From: RGIG1828 sp045586905
Lineage (GTDB): Bacteria; Bacillota; Clostridia; UMGS1810
Length of the DNA: 64,000 nucleotides
Reading direction: 5' to 3'
Assembly (NCBI GenBank): GCA_045586905.1
Contig: JAZNBF010000014.1
Span: forward strand, 19,482 to 83,481
In this document: piece after piece, positions 40,579 to 50,411 of the stretch
How positions within the stretch are numbered: position 1 is the first letter of the stretch
Layout: every line of letters starts with the position of its first letter
Made by a program: the position numbers and the translations under genes
The notes under the pieces: model-generated
Databases searched by the model: none
What the model was told of the DNA's origin: nothing
Seen by the model: the letters and a program-made list of their open reading frames with translations, nothing else

Positions 40579-41832
40579 TTAATCAACCCTTTCTATTTTT
40601 GCTCCCAGTCTTTTTAAATCACTGCAAAGACTTTCATAGCCTCTGTCGATATAGTGAATCTGAGAAAGATGAGTTATGCCTTCTGCTCCAAGTGCTGCCA
40701 CCGTCAGTGAAGCACCGGCACGCAGGTCTTGAGCGTCAACAGATGTACCACGAAGGCCCAAAACCCCCCTCACGAGAGCAGTGCGGCCTGACAGTTCAAT
40801 GTCGGCGCCCATTTTTACCAGTCTTTCACAGTGGGAGAGTCTGTTTTCAAACATTTTTTCGCGCACAGAGCCAAAGCCATATGCTGTTGCCATTGATGAT
40901 ATAACAAGAGGCTGACAATCGGTGGGGAAATCAGGATATGGTCCGGTGGATACATGGGGAAGGTTTATTAAGCGATTGGTTTTTTCAATATAAAACCCGT
41001 TTTTGTGAGGGTTAACCACGAGTCCCATACGCCTGTATTTTGCCAGAACCTGAGACAATAAAGATGGTGAAATGCCATTAACATCGACACTGCCCCCTGC
41101 GCATGACACTGCGGAAACATAGGTTGCCGCAACTATACGGTCGGGGATTACAACTACTTCGCCACTTCGGGGATGACGGGTGCCTTTTATGTGTATTTCA
41201 CTTGTACCGTCACCTTTTACACACACCCCTATTGAACGGAGGTAGTCGGCAAGGTTCTGAATTTCAGGCTCTCTTGCAGCATTGGTTATTATGGTAGTCA
41301 GCGGAGAGAGCGATGTTGCAAGCATTATGTTTTCGGTGGCTCCCACCGACGGGAAATCGAGATTTATCTTGCATGGAATTATGTGACGTGATGTGCATAA
41401 TATACCATCAGGTCTGAAAGAAACATCTGCACCAAGCGCCTTAAAGGCTTTCAGGTGAAGGTCTATGGGACGCTTGCCGATTGAGCAGCCTCCGCTGCCT
41501 GAAATGAACGCTCTGCCCGTACGTGCCAGAAGAGCACCTGCAAAGAGGCATGAGCTGCGCGTCTCATTCATACAGGAGAAAGGAATATCTCTTTTGGAAA
41601 TGTTGGACGAATCAACTGTCAGGGTTCTGCCTTTTCTTTCCACCTTGCACCCGAGAAATTCAAGTATATTTATTATGCTTTCCACATCGGAAAGATGGGG
41701 GAAATTATGTATTGTACTTTTGCCGCCATTGAGGATGGTTGCGGCAAGAATTGGAAGAACGGCATTTTTGCAGCCGTGAACACATATGCTCCCGTGGAGC
41801 GGTGTGCCACCTTCAATTTTGTAATGGCTCAT
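40579..41832 (-). CDS. murA: UDP-N-acetylglucosamine 1-carboxyvinyltransferase (MurA, first copy)
   Basis: 417 residues; EPSP-synthase-like fold. The catalytic Cys is in GSGGCSIGKRPIDLH (fosfomycin target), with CKNAVLPILAATILNGG and the C-terminal DLRAGASLTVAALGAEG. It adds phosphoenolpyruvate to UDP-GlcNAc, the first committed step of peptidoglycan synthesis. Clustered with murG and ftsQ. A second copy lies at 57610. Confidence 0.95.
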   Translation of the reverse strand: MSHYKIEGGTPLHGSICVHGCKNAVLPILAATILNGGKSTIHNFPHLSDVESIINILEFLGCKVERKGRTLTVDSSNISKRDIPFSCMNETRSSCLFAGALLARTGRAFISGSGGCSIGKRPIDLHLKAFKALGADVSFRPDGILCTSRHIIPCKINLDFPSVGATENIMLATSLSPLTTIITNAAREPEIQNLADYLRSIGVCVKGDGTSEIHIKGTRHPRSGEVVVIPDRIVAATYVSAVSCAGGSVDVNGISPSLLSQVLAKYRRMGLVVNPHKNGFYIEKTNRLINLPHVSTGPYPDFPTDCQPLVISSMATAYGFGSVREKMFENRLSHCERLVKMGADIELSGRTALVRGVLGLRGTSVDAQDLRAGASLTVAALGAEGITHLSQIHYIDRGYESLCSDLKRLGAKIERVD

Positions 41833-41912
41833 ATGAGCACCTCCGAGCAGTAATAGAAGAATTATCTTATATTATGCACGGAGCGCCTGTTGTGTTACGG
41901 TATATAGATAGT

Positions 41913-41966
41913 GTAAGCTCCGCAATTGGATGGTAGATAGGTAGGAAGTAGGATTGCGGAGCTTAC
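41913..41966. repeat. Intergenic 14-base inverted repeat between murG and murA
   Basis: GTAAGCTCCGCAAT (41913-41926) and its exact complement (41953-41966) around a 26-base purine-rich loop with several GGTAG/GGAAG repeats on the plus strand. No T run. Possibly a dispersed palindromic element or an RNA processing structure in the long operon. Confidence 0.65.
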
Positions 41967-41978
41967 AGGGAGTAAATG

Positions 41979-43076
41979 CTAAATTAATTCCAGTATTTTT
42001 TTGTATATGATATCAAGTGCATCAACACAGCCGAGAAGTGATGACTGATGCTTCATTTTTTTCATTGCCTCATCATCGAAAAGGACCGAGTCGAGTGCAC
42101 TTTTGAGCGAAGACAGATTGAAATCTTTTTCTAAAATTGTTATAGCGCCGCCACGGTCTGAAATAGCACGGGCGTTGTGCTCCTGATGATTGTTTGTAAC
42201 ATTTGGCGACGGAACAAATACTGCGGGCTTTGCAAGCGCGCTGAGTTCAGACACCGTGATGGCACCTGAGCGGCAAACTGCTATGTCTGCTGCATTCATC
42301 GCCTCGTTCATGTTGTGAATATAGGGAACGATATCGGCATGAGGAGAGATGGGAATTTTCATTTCCCCTGCTTTTTTCATGACAGATTCATAGTTTCTTT
42401 CACCTGTTGCAAAAATAACTTTTATGCGGTCGTTTTCTGTCAGAGAACTGATATATTCAAGAGCCACCCTGTTTATGGTGTCGGCTCCGAGACTGCCTCC
42501 AAAAATGAGAACGAGCTTTTCATCACCCACACCCATTGCCTTGCGCGCCTCGCTCGTGGAAGTGGTAAGGATTTCGGGACGAATGGGATTGCCCGTAAAA
42601 AGAATATTTCGGGCATCTTTAAGATATTTGCGGCTGTCTTCAAAGCTTATGGCAGTAACAGTCGATTTTCTGGAAAGCATGTTGATTGCTTTGCCGGGAA
42701 AAACATTTTGCTCGTGAATTATGGTCGGAATATTCATGGAATTTGCCGCCATGACACTCGGGGCGCAGACATATCCGCCTGTGCCTATGACAATGTCGGG
42801 GCAAAAGCTTTTTATTATTTTTTTGCATTTACTTTTTGCAGTGATGAGATTGCAAAAAGATTTGATGTTGGCAAGTGTCAGCTTTTTGGAAAGGCCTTGC
42901 ACACTTACATATTCGATATTGTAGCCGGCCTTTGGCACAAGTGTGCTTTCGAGGCCGCGGGGAGTACCGATGAAGAGAAATTCAGCATCGGGATTTTTGG
43001 ATTTTATATGGTCAGCAATGGCAAGTGCAGGATTGATGTGGCCTGCAGTGCCGCCGCCTGAAAGAAGAACTTTCAT
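41979..43076 (-). CDS. murG: UDP-GlcNAc--lipid I N-acetylglucosaminyltransferase
   Basis: 365-residue GT-B glycosyltransferase that makes lipid II at the inner membrane face. MKVLLSGGGTAGHINPALAIADHI (G-loop), GTGGYVCAPS, IIHEQNVFPGKAI, IFGGSLGADTINRV and CRSGAITVSELSALAKP are present. Confidence 0.97.
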   Translation of the reverse strand: MKVLLSGGGTAGHINPALAIADHIKSKNPDAEFLFIGTPRGLESTLVPKAGYNIEYVSVQGLSKKLTLANIKSFCNLITAKSKCKKIIKSFCPDIVIGTGGYVCAPSVMAANSMNIPTIIHEQNVFPGKAINMLSRKSTVTAISFEDSRKYLKDARNILFTGNPIRPEILTTSTSEARKAMGVGDEKLVLIFGGSLGADTINRVALEYISSLTENDRIKVIFATGERNYESVMKKAGEMKIPISPHADIVPYIHNMNEAMNAADIAVCRSGAITVSELSALAKPAVFVPSPNVTNNHQEHNARAISDRGGAITILEKDFNLSSLKSALDSVLFDDEAMKKMKHQSSLLGCVDALDIIYKKILELI

Positions 43077-43093
43077 TTTTCTTTCCTCCGTCG

Positions 43094-44212
43094 TCAGAGT
43101 TCACATTCTCTCGAAACAGATAAAACCACGCCCATCTGGGCAAGGATGAACACAAGTGATGTGCCGCCATAGCTGAAAAACGGCAAGGGCATGCCCGTGG
43201 CAGGCATTGATGAGGTTACAACAGCAATGTTGAGAATAACCTGAACTGCTATGAGTCCGATTATGCCAAGCACAGTGAGCTTTGAAAAACGGTCGGGTGC
43301 GTTACATGCGATTTTTATACCCTTCCATAAAAGAAGCACAAACAAAAGTATCATAAGAGCAGCACCGATAAAACCGAGTTCTTCGCATATGACCGAAAAA
43401 ACAAAATCGTTTTGTGCCTCTGGGAGATAGAGATATTTTTGTCGGCTCTGACCAAGTCCCAATCCGAAAAAGCCGCCACTTCCTATGGCATAAAGAGACT
43501 GAACTATCTGATAGCCTTCTGCCTGTTTGTATTTGAAAGGATCGAGAAATGCTAAAAATCGGTCGGTACGATATTCGGCGCTGAAAATTGCTATGGCAAG
43601 TACTGCCACAGCGGGCAAACCTATTGCAAGAAAATGACCGAGCTTTGCCCCTGCTGCCCACAGTATAAGAAAACCTGTGAGAGCAATTACAACTGCGCCG
43701 CTGAGGTGAGGTTCGATGAATACCAGAAGTGCCATAAAACCGATGATGCATACATATGGTAAAAACCCTTTGGCAAAGGTTTTGAGTGCTTCGCCATTGA
43801 TGGAAAGACTGCGTGCAAGAAAAGCTATTATGGCAAACTTGGCCACCTCAGAGGGCTGAAAGCTCACTGCTCCAAAGCCAAGCCATCTTTTTGCACCCTT
43901 TGCCTCTATACCTACAAGGGGAACCAAAACCAGCATGATTATGGTTATGACCATGAGATGAAGTGCATATTTGTAAATTGTTTTATAGGAAATGCGGGAA
44001 ATCAGAAGCATGGTAATTACACCTATGATTGCCCACGCGAACTGTCTTTTTATGAAGTAGTAGGCATCGCCGAACTGATAGTGAGCTGATGCACTGCTTG
44101 CACTAAAAACCATAATAAGGCCATAGCAAAGAAGAATCAGCACTACTGCCAGAAATGAATAGTCCATTTTCTTTTGTGGTTTTAAGCTAAAATGAATCTG
44201 CTTTGTGCCCAA
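43094..44212 (-). CDS. ftsW: Cell division glycosyltransferase FtsW
   Basis: 372-residue SEDS-family polytopic membrane protein (about ten segments), the septal peptidoglycan polymerase partner of the class B PBP. VFSASSASAHYQFGD, AKGAKRWLGFGAVSFQPSEVAKFA and the C-terminal MPATGMPLPFFSYGGTSL signature are visible. It directly follows mraY; the murD gene usually between them is missing. Confidence 0.96.
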   Translation of the reverse strand: MGTKQIHFSLKPQKKMDYSFLAVVLILLCYGLIMVFSASSASAHYQFGDAYYFIKRQFAWAIIGVITMLLISRISYKTIYKYALHLMVITIIMLVLVPLVGIEAKGAKRWLGFGAVSFQPSEVAKFAIIAFLARSLSINGEALKTFAKGFLPYVCIIGFMALLVFIEPHLSGAVVIALTGFLILWAAGAKLGHFLAIGLPAVAVLAIAIFSAEYRTDRFLAFLDPFKYKQAEGYQIVQSLYAIGSGGFFGLGLGQSRQKYLYLPEAQNDFVFSVICEELGFIGAALMILLFVLLLWKGIKIACNAPDRFSKLTVLGIIGLIAVQVILNIAVVTSSMPATGMPLPFFSYGGTSLVFILAQMGVVLSVSRECEL

Positions 44213-44233
44213 TCTGGTCTCCTCCTGTCAATT

Positions 44234-45193
44234 TTATACGGTGGCAAAATATGCCAGAGCACACAGTGCTATTGTAACAAGTGATGCAACAGCCACAATG
44301 CGCACCTCGCTCCATCCACACATTTCAAAATGATGATGAACGGGGCTCATTTTAAACACCCTCTTGCCTGTTCTTTTGAACCAGAAAACCTGGATTATTA
44401 CAGAAAGTGTTTCAAAAACATATACACCACCTGCAACGATAAGTATCAGCGGATTTTTCATGAGAAGTGCATTGGAACACACGAGGCCTCCGAGGAAAAG
44501 CGAGCCTGTGTCACCCATGAAAATTCTGGCAGGATGACGGTTGAAAACCAGAAATCCCAAAAGAGATGCAAGAGCAATCACATTGACACATGCGATGTCT
44601 CTCATTCCCATACGGTATGCCAAAATGGCAAAAAAGATGCATACAACTGAGGTTACAGATGTAGCAAGACCGTCGACACCGTCGGTAAGATTGACACTGT
44701 TTGTGGTGCCAATCAAAACAAAAAGTGCAAGGGGAATGTATAGATACGAAAAATCAATGTATGTTTTGAAAAAAGGAATAAATACTTTTGTGTCGATAAG
44801 CCTTAGGTGGTAAAGAGAGATGTATATAAAAAGGATTGAAAACAAAAGCTGGAGCAGAAATTTCTGCTTTTCTGTGAGCCCAAGATTGCGTTTTTTCACA
44901 ACCTTGATGTAGTCATCGATGAAACCAACCAAACCGAACGACAAGGCAAAAAGAACCAGTGAAACAGCAAAAGTTGTGCGGACAAAAAGAAGTGTGCACA
45001 CGAGTATGGGCAAAATAAAGATTACTCCGCCCATGGTGGGAGTGCCGCTTTTTTTCTTGTGCCAGTCGGGACCGATTTCTCTTATTTCCTGTCCGAATTT
45101 GAGACGGTGAAAAAGCGGAATCAGAAACGGTGCCGAAACCACTGCAATCACAAATGCTATTACTGCTGAAACAATCATTATGTTGTTAGTCAT
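44234..45193 (-). CDS. mraY: Phospho-N-acetylmuramoyl-pentapeptide-transferase
   Basis: 319-residue membrane enzyme that makes lipid I from UDP-MurNAc-pentapeptide and undecaprenyl phosphate. The conserved acidic motifs are visible: GTPTMGGVIFI, GFIDDYIKVVKKRN, NLTDGVDGLATSV and FMGDTGSLFLGG, plus the HHHFEMCGW cytosolic loop. About ten membrane segments. Confidence 0.97.
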   Translation of the reverse strand: MTNNIMIVSAVIAFVIAVVSAPFLIPLFHRLKFGQEIREIGPDWHKKKSGTPTMGGVIFILPILVCTLLFVRTTFAVSLVLFALSFGLVGFIDDYIKVVKKRNLGLTEKQKFLLQLLFSILFIYISLYHLRLIDTKVFIPFFKTYIDFSYLYIPLALFVLIGTTNSVNLTDGVDGLATSVTSVVCIFFAILAYRMGMRDIACVNVIALASLLGFLVFNRHPARIFMGDTGSLFLGGLVCSNALLMKNPLILIVAGGVYVFETLSVIIQVFWFKRTGKRVFKMSPVHHHFEMCGWSEVRIVAVASLVTIALCALAYFATV

Positions 45194-45214
45194 ATTACAT
45201 CACCTTAAGTGTTT

Positions 45215-46570
45215 TTATATGAGTTTTTCTGCTATACACTCCATCTTCATGCATCGGGAGCCTTTTATGAGAAGAGCATCATCTTTCTCTATAAAATCGT
45301 TTAAAAATTCTGCTGCCAGAGGAGATGTGGCAAAATGATAGTGCTGACTGCATTTTGCCTCTTTTGCTATATGCAAAGAGTTTGTACCCACAGTTATGAG
45401 AACATCTACACCCGAGCTTTCCATAGCTTTGCCGACACTCGAGTGAAGTTCCTCGGATTTGTCTCCAAGCTCTGCTATATCACCGAGCACAGCAATTTTG
45501 CGATTTGCTTTGACATTGCAGAGAACCTTCAGCGCTGCTATCGCAGACTGAGGACTTGAATTGTAGCAGTCGTTTATGAGCTTATAGCCATTGACTGAGA
45601 TTATATTTTGTCTTATGCCTTCTGCTCTGTAAAGCGCAAGACCGTCGGAGATTTGTGCGTGGCTGAGGCCGAGCATTCTGCCGAGAGCTATTGCCGAAAG
45701 AGCATTGTATACATTGTGAGTGCCTGCGAGGTTTATGGAATATGCCTCTGAGTCCACCTTAAAGGTGCATCCTGTTTCGTCTGTGGAAATATCGGTTGCA
45801 ACGTAGTCGCAATCTTTGTTGTTTATGCCAACATAGCAAACATTAAATGAAGTAAGTGAATTTTTCAGAGAGAGAAGATATGGATCATCACCGTTTAAAA
45901 TGACTTTTCCGCCTTCTTTGAGACCGGAAAAAATTTCACTTTTTGCTTTGAGAATACCCTCCTGTGAACCTAAAAATTCAATGTGGGAGGTGCCGATGTT
46001 GGTTATGATGGCAAAATCGGGCAAAGCGCACTGCGACAAAACTTCTATTTCGCCAAAATTTGACATACCCATTTCTATAACTGCTATTTCATGCTCTTCG
46101 GAAAGGCCAAAAAGTGTAAGCGGAACGCCGATGTTGTTGTTGAAATTGCCTTTAGTGAAGTGGGTGTTGTATTTACGTGAAAGAACCGATGCCACAAGCT
46201 CCTTGGTTGTGGTTTTGCCCACGCTTCCCGTGAGAGCTATCACAGGAATGTTGAATCTCTGACGATAAAAAGAAGCTATGCTCACAAGAGCTTTGGAAGT
46301 GTCTTCCACGCGTATGGCAAACGGACAATCGAAAAAGCTTACATCTTCTGAAAATATATAGCCTCCGACACCCGCCGAGCAAACATCGGGCAGAAAGGAA
46401 TGTCCGTCGAAACGTTCACCCTTAAGGGGTATAAAAAGTGCATCTTCCCTCACAGTGCGGCTGTCACAGCTTATAGCAGAAATTTCTGCATCTCCGTCGC
46501 CGAATACAATGGTGCCGCCTGTGGCAAGGGCAATATCTGAAGCTTTAATGGTGCGTATTGGATATAACAT
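45215..46570 (-). CDS. murF: UDP-MurNAc-tripeptide--D-alanyl-D-alanine ligase
   Basis: 451-residue Mur ligase. The ATP-binding loop is TGSVGKTTTKELV, followed by NFNNNIGVPLTLFGL and DCYNSSPQSAIAAL. It adds D-Ala-D-Ala to the UDP-MurNAc-tripeptide made by MurE, encoded 62 bases upstream. Confidence 0.96.
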   Translation of the reverse strand: MLYPIRTIKASDIALATGGTIVFGDGDAEISAISCDSRTVREDALFIPLKGERFDGHSFLPDVCSAGVGGYIFSEDVSFFDCPFAIRVEDTSKALVSIASFYRQRFNIPVIALTGSVGKTTTKELVASVLSRKYNTHFTKGNFNNNIGVPLTLFGLSEEHEIAVIEMGMSNFGEIEVLSQCALPDFAIITNIGTSHIEFLGSQEGILKAKSEIFSGLKEGGKVILNGDDPYLLSLKNSLTSFNVCYVGINNKDCDYVATDISTDETGCTFKVDSEAYSINLAGTHNVYNALSAIALGRMLGLSHAQISDGLALYRAEGIRQNIISVNGYKLINDCYNSSPQSAIAALKVLCNVKANRKIAVLGDIAELGDKSEELHSSVGKAMESSGVDVLITVGTNSLHIAKEAKCSQHYHFATSPLAAEFLNDFIEKDDALLIKGSRCMKMECIAEKLI

Positions 46571-46632
46571 ATATATGACCTCTCACATACAGAACCGGAA
46601 GATGTAAAACACACATCTTTACATGTGTCGGA

Positions 46633-48069
46633 TTATTTTCTTTCGGCCAAAATCTCTCTGACTACTTCTCTTTCGTCAAAATGTATGGTGCCTGAATTGA
46701 GTATCTGATAGGTTTCGTGACCTTTGCCTGCCAGAACTATGCAGTCGCCCTCCCTGGCATTGTCGAGAGCGTATTTTATGGCTTCGCGCCGGTTTTCTAT
46801 AACAACATAGGGGCAATCGGTTTTTTTGACGCCTTCTTCAACCATGGCAATTATTTTCAGGGGTTCTTCTGTGCGCGGATTGTCACTTGTTACAACACAA
46901 AAATCTGCCATTTTGCCGGCTATCTCGCCCATGATAGGACGTTTTGTGTTGTCACGGTCTCCGCCGCAACCAAACACTATAACAACTCTGCCCTTTGCAA
47001 AACCTTTTACTGCCGAGAGGATGTTTTCTATACCGTCGGGAGTGTGGGCATAGTCTATTATAACTGTATAGTCGGTGAGTGTGGGAACAACCTCTGCCCT
47101 GCCTTTTACACCGATGGCAGTTTTCAGCGAGGCTGATATTTTTTCATCATCTATCTTAAGAGCTTTGGCTATGCCTATGGCACAGAGTGCATTGTACACC
47201 GAAAACTCGCCGGGAATACCGAGATAAAAAGGAGCAGCGCAAAGCTTAAAGCTGACGCCATCGGACAAAAGAGATATGTTGTCGGCAAAGAGAGAGGCAT
47301 CTTTGTTTTGTGTGGAATAAGACAGGCACTTTAAAGAGCATTTTTCAATCATTTCTTTGCCGAAAGCATCATCGGCATTTATTACTGCAACATCAGAAAT
47401 TTCCATAAGCTTATATTTTGCATTTGCATAGTTTTGCATTGTTTTGTGGAAATCGAGATGATCCTGAGTGAGATTTGTAAAAGCTCCCACTGCATAGTGG
47501 CAACCGTACACTCTGTCAAGCTCAAGTGCGTGGGATGAGACCTCCATAACGCAAAAGTCAACATTCTCATCTGCCATATCGGCAAAAATAGCCTGGAGCT
47601 CTATGGAATGAGGGGTTGTTCTTCCTGTTTCTGTAACACGGTCGCCAATCATATTCTGATTGGTGCCGATGAGCCCCACCTTGTAGCCACACTGCTCAAG
47701 GATGTGTTTTACAAGATAGGTGACTGTGGTCTTGCCATTTGTGCCTGTTATGCCTATGAGTCTGAATTTTTTTGACGGATGGCCATAGAAAGCTGAAGAA
47801 ACTTCTGCTTCTGACCTGCGGCTGTTTTTGACAATTATCTGAGGAACACAAAGCCCCGGTGTGCTTTCTTCGCACACAACTGCCGATGCTCCGTTTTCAA
47901 CAGCTTTTTTGATATATTTGTGACCATCGGTCTGAAATCCGCGAACTGCCACAAAAAGCGTGCCTTGTGTACATTCACGGGAATCGTTGGTGACGGAAGT
48001 TATTTCGGGATTATCAGTTCCGATTATTTCTGTTATTGGTAAGCTTTTCAGTATTTCGTTCAACTTCAA
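46633..48069 (-). CDS. murE: UDP-MurNAc-L-Ala-D-Glu--2,6-diaminopimelate ligase
   Basis: 478-residue Mur ligase with TGTNGKTTVTYLV (ATP loop), EVSSHALELDRV and VTSDNPRTEEP. The DNPR motif is typical of meso-diaminopimelate-specific MurE, so the wall should contain DAP rather than lysine. Between the PBP and murF genes. Confidence 0.97.
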   Translation of the reverse strand: MKLNEILKSLPITEIIGTDNPEITSVTNDSRECTQGTLFVAVRGFQTDGHKYIKKAVENGASAVVCEESTPGLCVPQIIVKNSRRSEAEVSSAFYGHPSKKFRLIGITGTNGKTTVTYLVKHILEQCGYKVGLIGTNQNMIGDRVTETGRTTPHSIELQAIFADMADENVDFCVMEVSSHALELDRVYGCHYAVGAFTNLTQDHLDFHKTMQNYANAKYKLMEISDVAVINADDAFGKEMIEKCSLKCLSYSTQNKDASLFADNISLLSDGVSFKLCAAPFYLGIPGEFSVYNALCAIGIAKALKIDDEKISASLKTAIGVKGRAEVVPTLTDYTVIIDYAHTPDGIENILSAVKGFAKGRVVIVFGCGGDRDNTKRPIMGEIAGKMADFCVVTSDNPRTEEPLKIIAMVEEGVKKTDCPYVVIENRREAIKYALDNAREGDCIVLAGKGHETYQILNSGTIHFDEREVVREILAERK

Positions 48070-48089
48070 GGCAAATGCATCTCCTTTAT

Positions 48090-50258
48090 TTAGTGAACAT
48101 TTGTGGTGTAGTTGTATTCTACTGTTACAACACTTCCACGGGGAACCTCTGTGCCTGCTGGAGGATCTTGTGTGCCAACAAGTACAGATGTGCTGACAGT
48201 GTTGGAACCGTTAACCTTCATGTTGAGGCCCGTGTTTATCAGGAGCTGATTGGCATCGGACGCAAAGTAACCGTGAAGATCGGGTACTACAACATAATCG
48301 TCTTCTGTTTCTTCAGTGTACATGATGACAAGTGCATTATTTCCAAGCGCAGTGCCCGCAACCGGACTCTGTGACACGATTTTGTCGCCTTCGCCGATAA
48401 TGGTATATTTGAGGCCTGATTCGCCCACGAGTGACTTTGCCTCGTCGAGTGTCTTGCCCGAAAGATTGGGAACGAAATTGTATTCCTGAGTGCTGTCGCT
48501 TTCAATTTGCAGATGGATGAGTACATCTGCCATAATTTCCTTGAATGTGGGAGCAGCAATCTGACCACCCATATAAGAACTTCCCATTGGCTCGTCGAGC
48601 ATTACAAGACAGATGACTTCGGGATCGTTGGCAGGGGCAAAGCCCACAAATGAAGCAACATATTTCCCGTTTCCACGGGGAGTCTTTTCACTGGTGCCCG
48701 TTTTGCCTGCTATGTGATAGCCTTCTATGTAGGCGTTTTTGCTGGTACCTTCTGCTGCTACGCCTTCGAGAATCTGACACACTGTGTCGGCAGTTTCTTT
48801 GCTTATTACCTGCCTTGTGGTTTGTGTGCCGAAATTTTTTATGACATTGCCATCATCGTCGACCAATGATTTGATGAGATGCGGTTTAACCATGGTGCCA
48901 TCATTGGTTATTGCCGAATAGGCAGTGATGAGCTGAAGAGGTGTTACAGTGAAGCCCTGTCCGAATGATGCTGTGGCAAGCTCTGCCTCGTTGAATCGAT
49001 CCATAGAATGAAACAGACCGTCAGCCTCACCGGGAAGGTCAAAGCCTGTGGCTTTTCCAAAGCCGAAAGCTTTGTAATATTTATAGAATTTTGTTGCGCC
49101 GAGTCTTGAACCTATTGACATGAACACGGGGTTGCAGGAGTTGTAGACACCCTGAACAAAGGTCTCGGTGCCATGACCTTCGGTTTTCCAGCAACCGATA
49201 TTGTAATTTGCCACACGGACTGAACCTGTGCAAACGAAATTTTCGCCAAGGCTTACAAGATTTTCTTCAAGCGCCATTGCGGCTACCATCGCTTTGAATG
49301 TGGAACCGGGCTCATAGGAGTCGACCACTGCTTTGTTACGCCATTGACGGTTGAGAGCATCGGAGGTTTTTTGCTGACGTTCCTTATCGTCTTCTATCGC
49401 TTTTATCTGTTCTCTGAGCTCCTCGTCAACTATGGTGTAGGCATTGTTAAGATCGAATGTGGGATAGGTTGCCATTGCAAGTATCTCACCCGTTTTTGCA
49501 CCCATAATGATGCAGGATGCACCGTTTGTTACATTATAGTTTTCTACTGCTTTTTTTAAAGCATCTTCTGCTTTTCGCTGAATAATCTCATCGAGAGTGA
49601 GCACAACGTTTACACCGTTTTCGGGATCGACATATTTTTCATATTCGTAAGGCATGTTGGTGCCTGCGGCATTCTGAGCAGTAATGATTTTGCCCGGAAG
49701 GCCTTTGAGATAGTTCTCATATATCATTTCTATTCCCGCAAGGCCCTGACTGTCTTCACCGACAAAGCCTATGACATGAGAAGCCAGTGAACCACCCGGA
49801 TAGTATCTTTTGAAGTCTTCAACCAGAATTACACCAGGCAGTTTCTTTTCTTTTATTTTTGCCGCCTGATCTCTGTCTATTCTTTTTTTGATAATTTCAT
49901 ATTTTGAGTCGCGTGCAAGATATGAATATACCTTGTCCTTGTCCATGCCGAGAATTGATGCGAGCTCCGTTGCAACCTCATTGGTTTTGCCAACCTCGCG
50001 AATTGCCGAGGGGTTTACCGTAACTGTCTCGGCAGAAGAACTCTGGGCAAGCACCTTTAAATTTCTGTCGTATATTGTGCCTCTTTTGGAGGTTATGGCC
50101 ATATCTTTGGTTTGTTGCATTGCAGCTTCACGGCTGTATTGTTTGCCGTCTATGGCCTGTATCCAGGCAACTCTTACAAGAAGCAGTGCAAGTAGCGCAA
50201 CTGCCCCTATCAGTATTGTTATGATTCTGTGTTGAATGCTGGTGCCTGTTTTTTTCAT
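48090..50258 (-). CDS. Class B penicillin-binding protein with two PASTA domains (FtsI/SpoVD type)
   Basis: 722 residues: an N-terminal membrane anchor (RIITILIGAVALLALLLVRV), a PBP dimerisation domain, a transpeptidase domain with SxxK in EPGSTFKAM and KTGTSEK, and two C-terminal PASTA repeats (FVPNLSGKTLDEAKSLV and VVPDLHGYFASDANQLL). It cross-links septal peptidoglycan together with FtsW. SpoVD (spore cortex) and PBP2B (division) have the same layout; the position in the division cluster suits the division role. ATG 50258 with AAAGGGG is preferred to a start 25 codons upstream. Confidence 0.94.
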   Translation of the reverse strand: MKKTGTSIQHRIITILIGAVALLALLLVRVAWIQAIDGKQYSREAAMQQTKDMAITSKRGTIYDRNLKVLAQSSSAETVTVNPSAIREVGKTNEVATELASILGMDKDKVYSYLARDSKYEIIKKRIDRDQAAKIKEKKLPGVILVEDFKRYYPGGSLASHVIGFVGEDSQGLAGIEMIYENYLKGLPGKIITAQNAAGTNMPYEYEKYVDPENGVNVVLTLDEIIQRKAEDALKKAVENYNVTNGASCIIMGAKTGEILAMATYPTFDLNNAYTIVDEELREQIKAIEDDKERQQKTSDALNRQWRNKAVVDSYEPGSTFKAMVAAMALEENLVSLGENFVCTGSVRVANYNIGCWKTEGHGTETFVQGVYNSCNPVFMSIGSRLGATKFYKYYKAFGFGKATGFDLPGEADGLFHSMDRFNEAELATASFGQGFTVTPLQLITAYSAITNDGTMVKPHLIKSLVDDDGNVIKNFGTQTTRQVISKETADTVCQILEGVAAEGTSKNAYIEGYHIAGKTGTSEKTPRGNGKYVASFVGFAPANDPEVICLVMLDEPMGSSYMGGQIAAPTFKEIMADVLIHLQIESDSTQEYNFVPNLSGKTLDEAKSLVGESGLKYTIIGEGDKIVSQSPVAGTALGNNALVIMYTEETEDDYVVVPDLHGYFASDANQLLINTGLNMKVNGSNTVSTSVLVGTQDPPAGTEVPRGSVVTVEYNYTTNVH

Positions 50259-50362
50259 GAAAAATGCCCCTTTTTGTTGTGAGAGTGGCAAAAAATCTGT
50301 TAGCCCCGAAAGGCAAGCACCCAAATCGGCCAAAAAATATTTTGTCCTTATTGGGCAGTATA

Positions 50363-50385
50363 GCCGTCGGGGAAATTCCGACGGC
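50363..50385 (-). other. Hairpin between ftsL and the PBP gene
   Basis: GCCGTCGG/CCGACGGC with a 7-base loop. No T run, so an attenuator or processing site is more likely than a full terminator. Confidence 0.55.
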
Positions 50386-50411
50386 TTCGTTTACTTTAGT
50401 ATATTTATATT

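Noticed and set aside
46717..47136. A 139-codon plus-strand frame opposite murE
   Set aside because: Shadow frame; murE is intact and fully explains the sequence.
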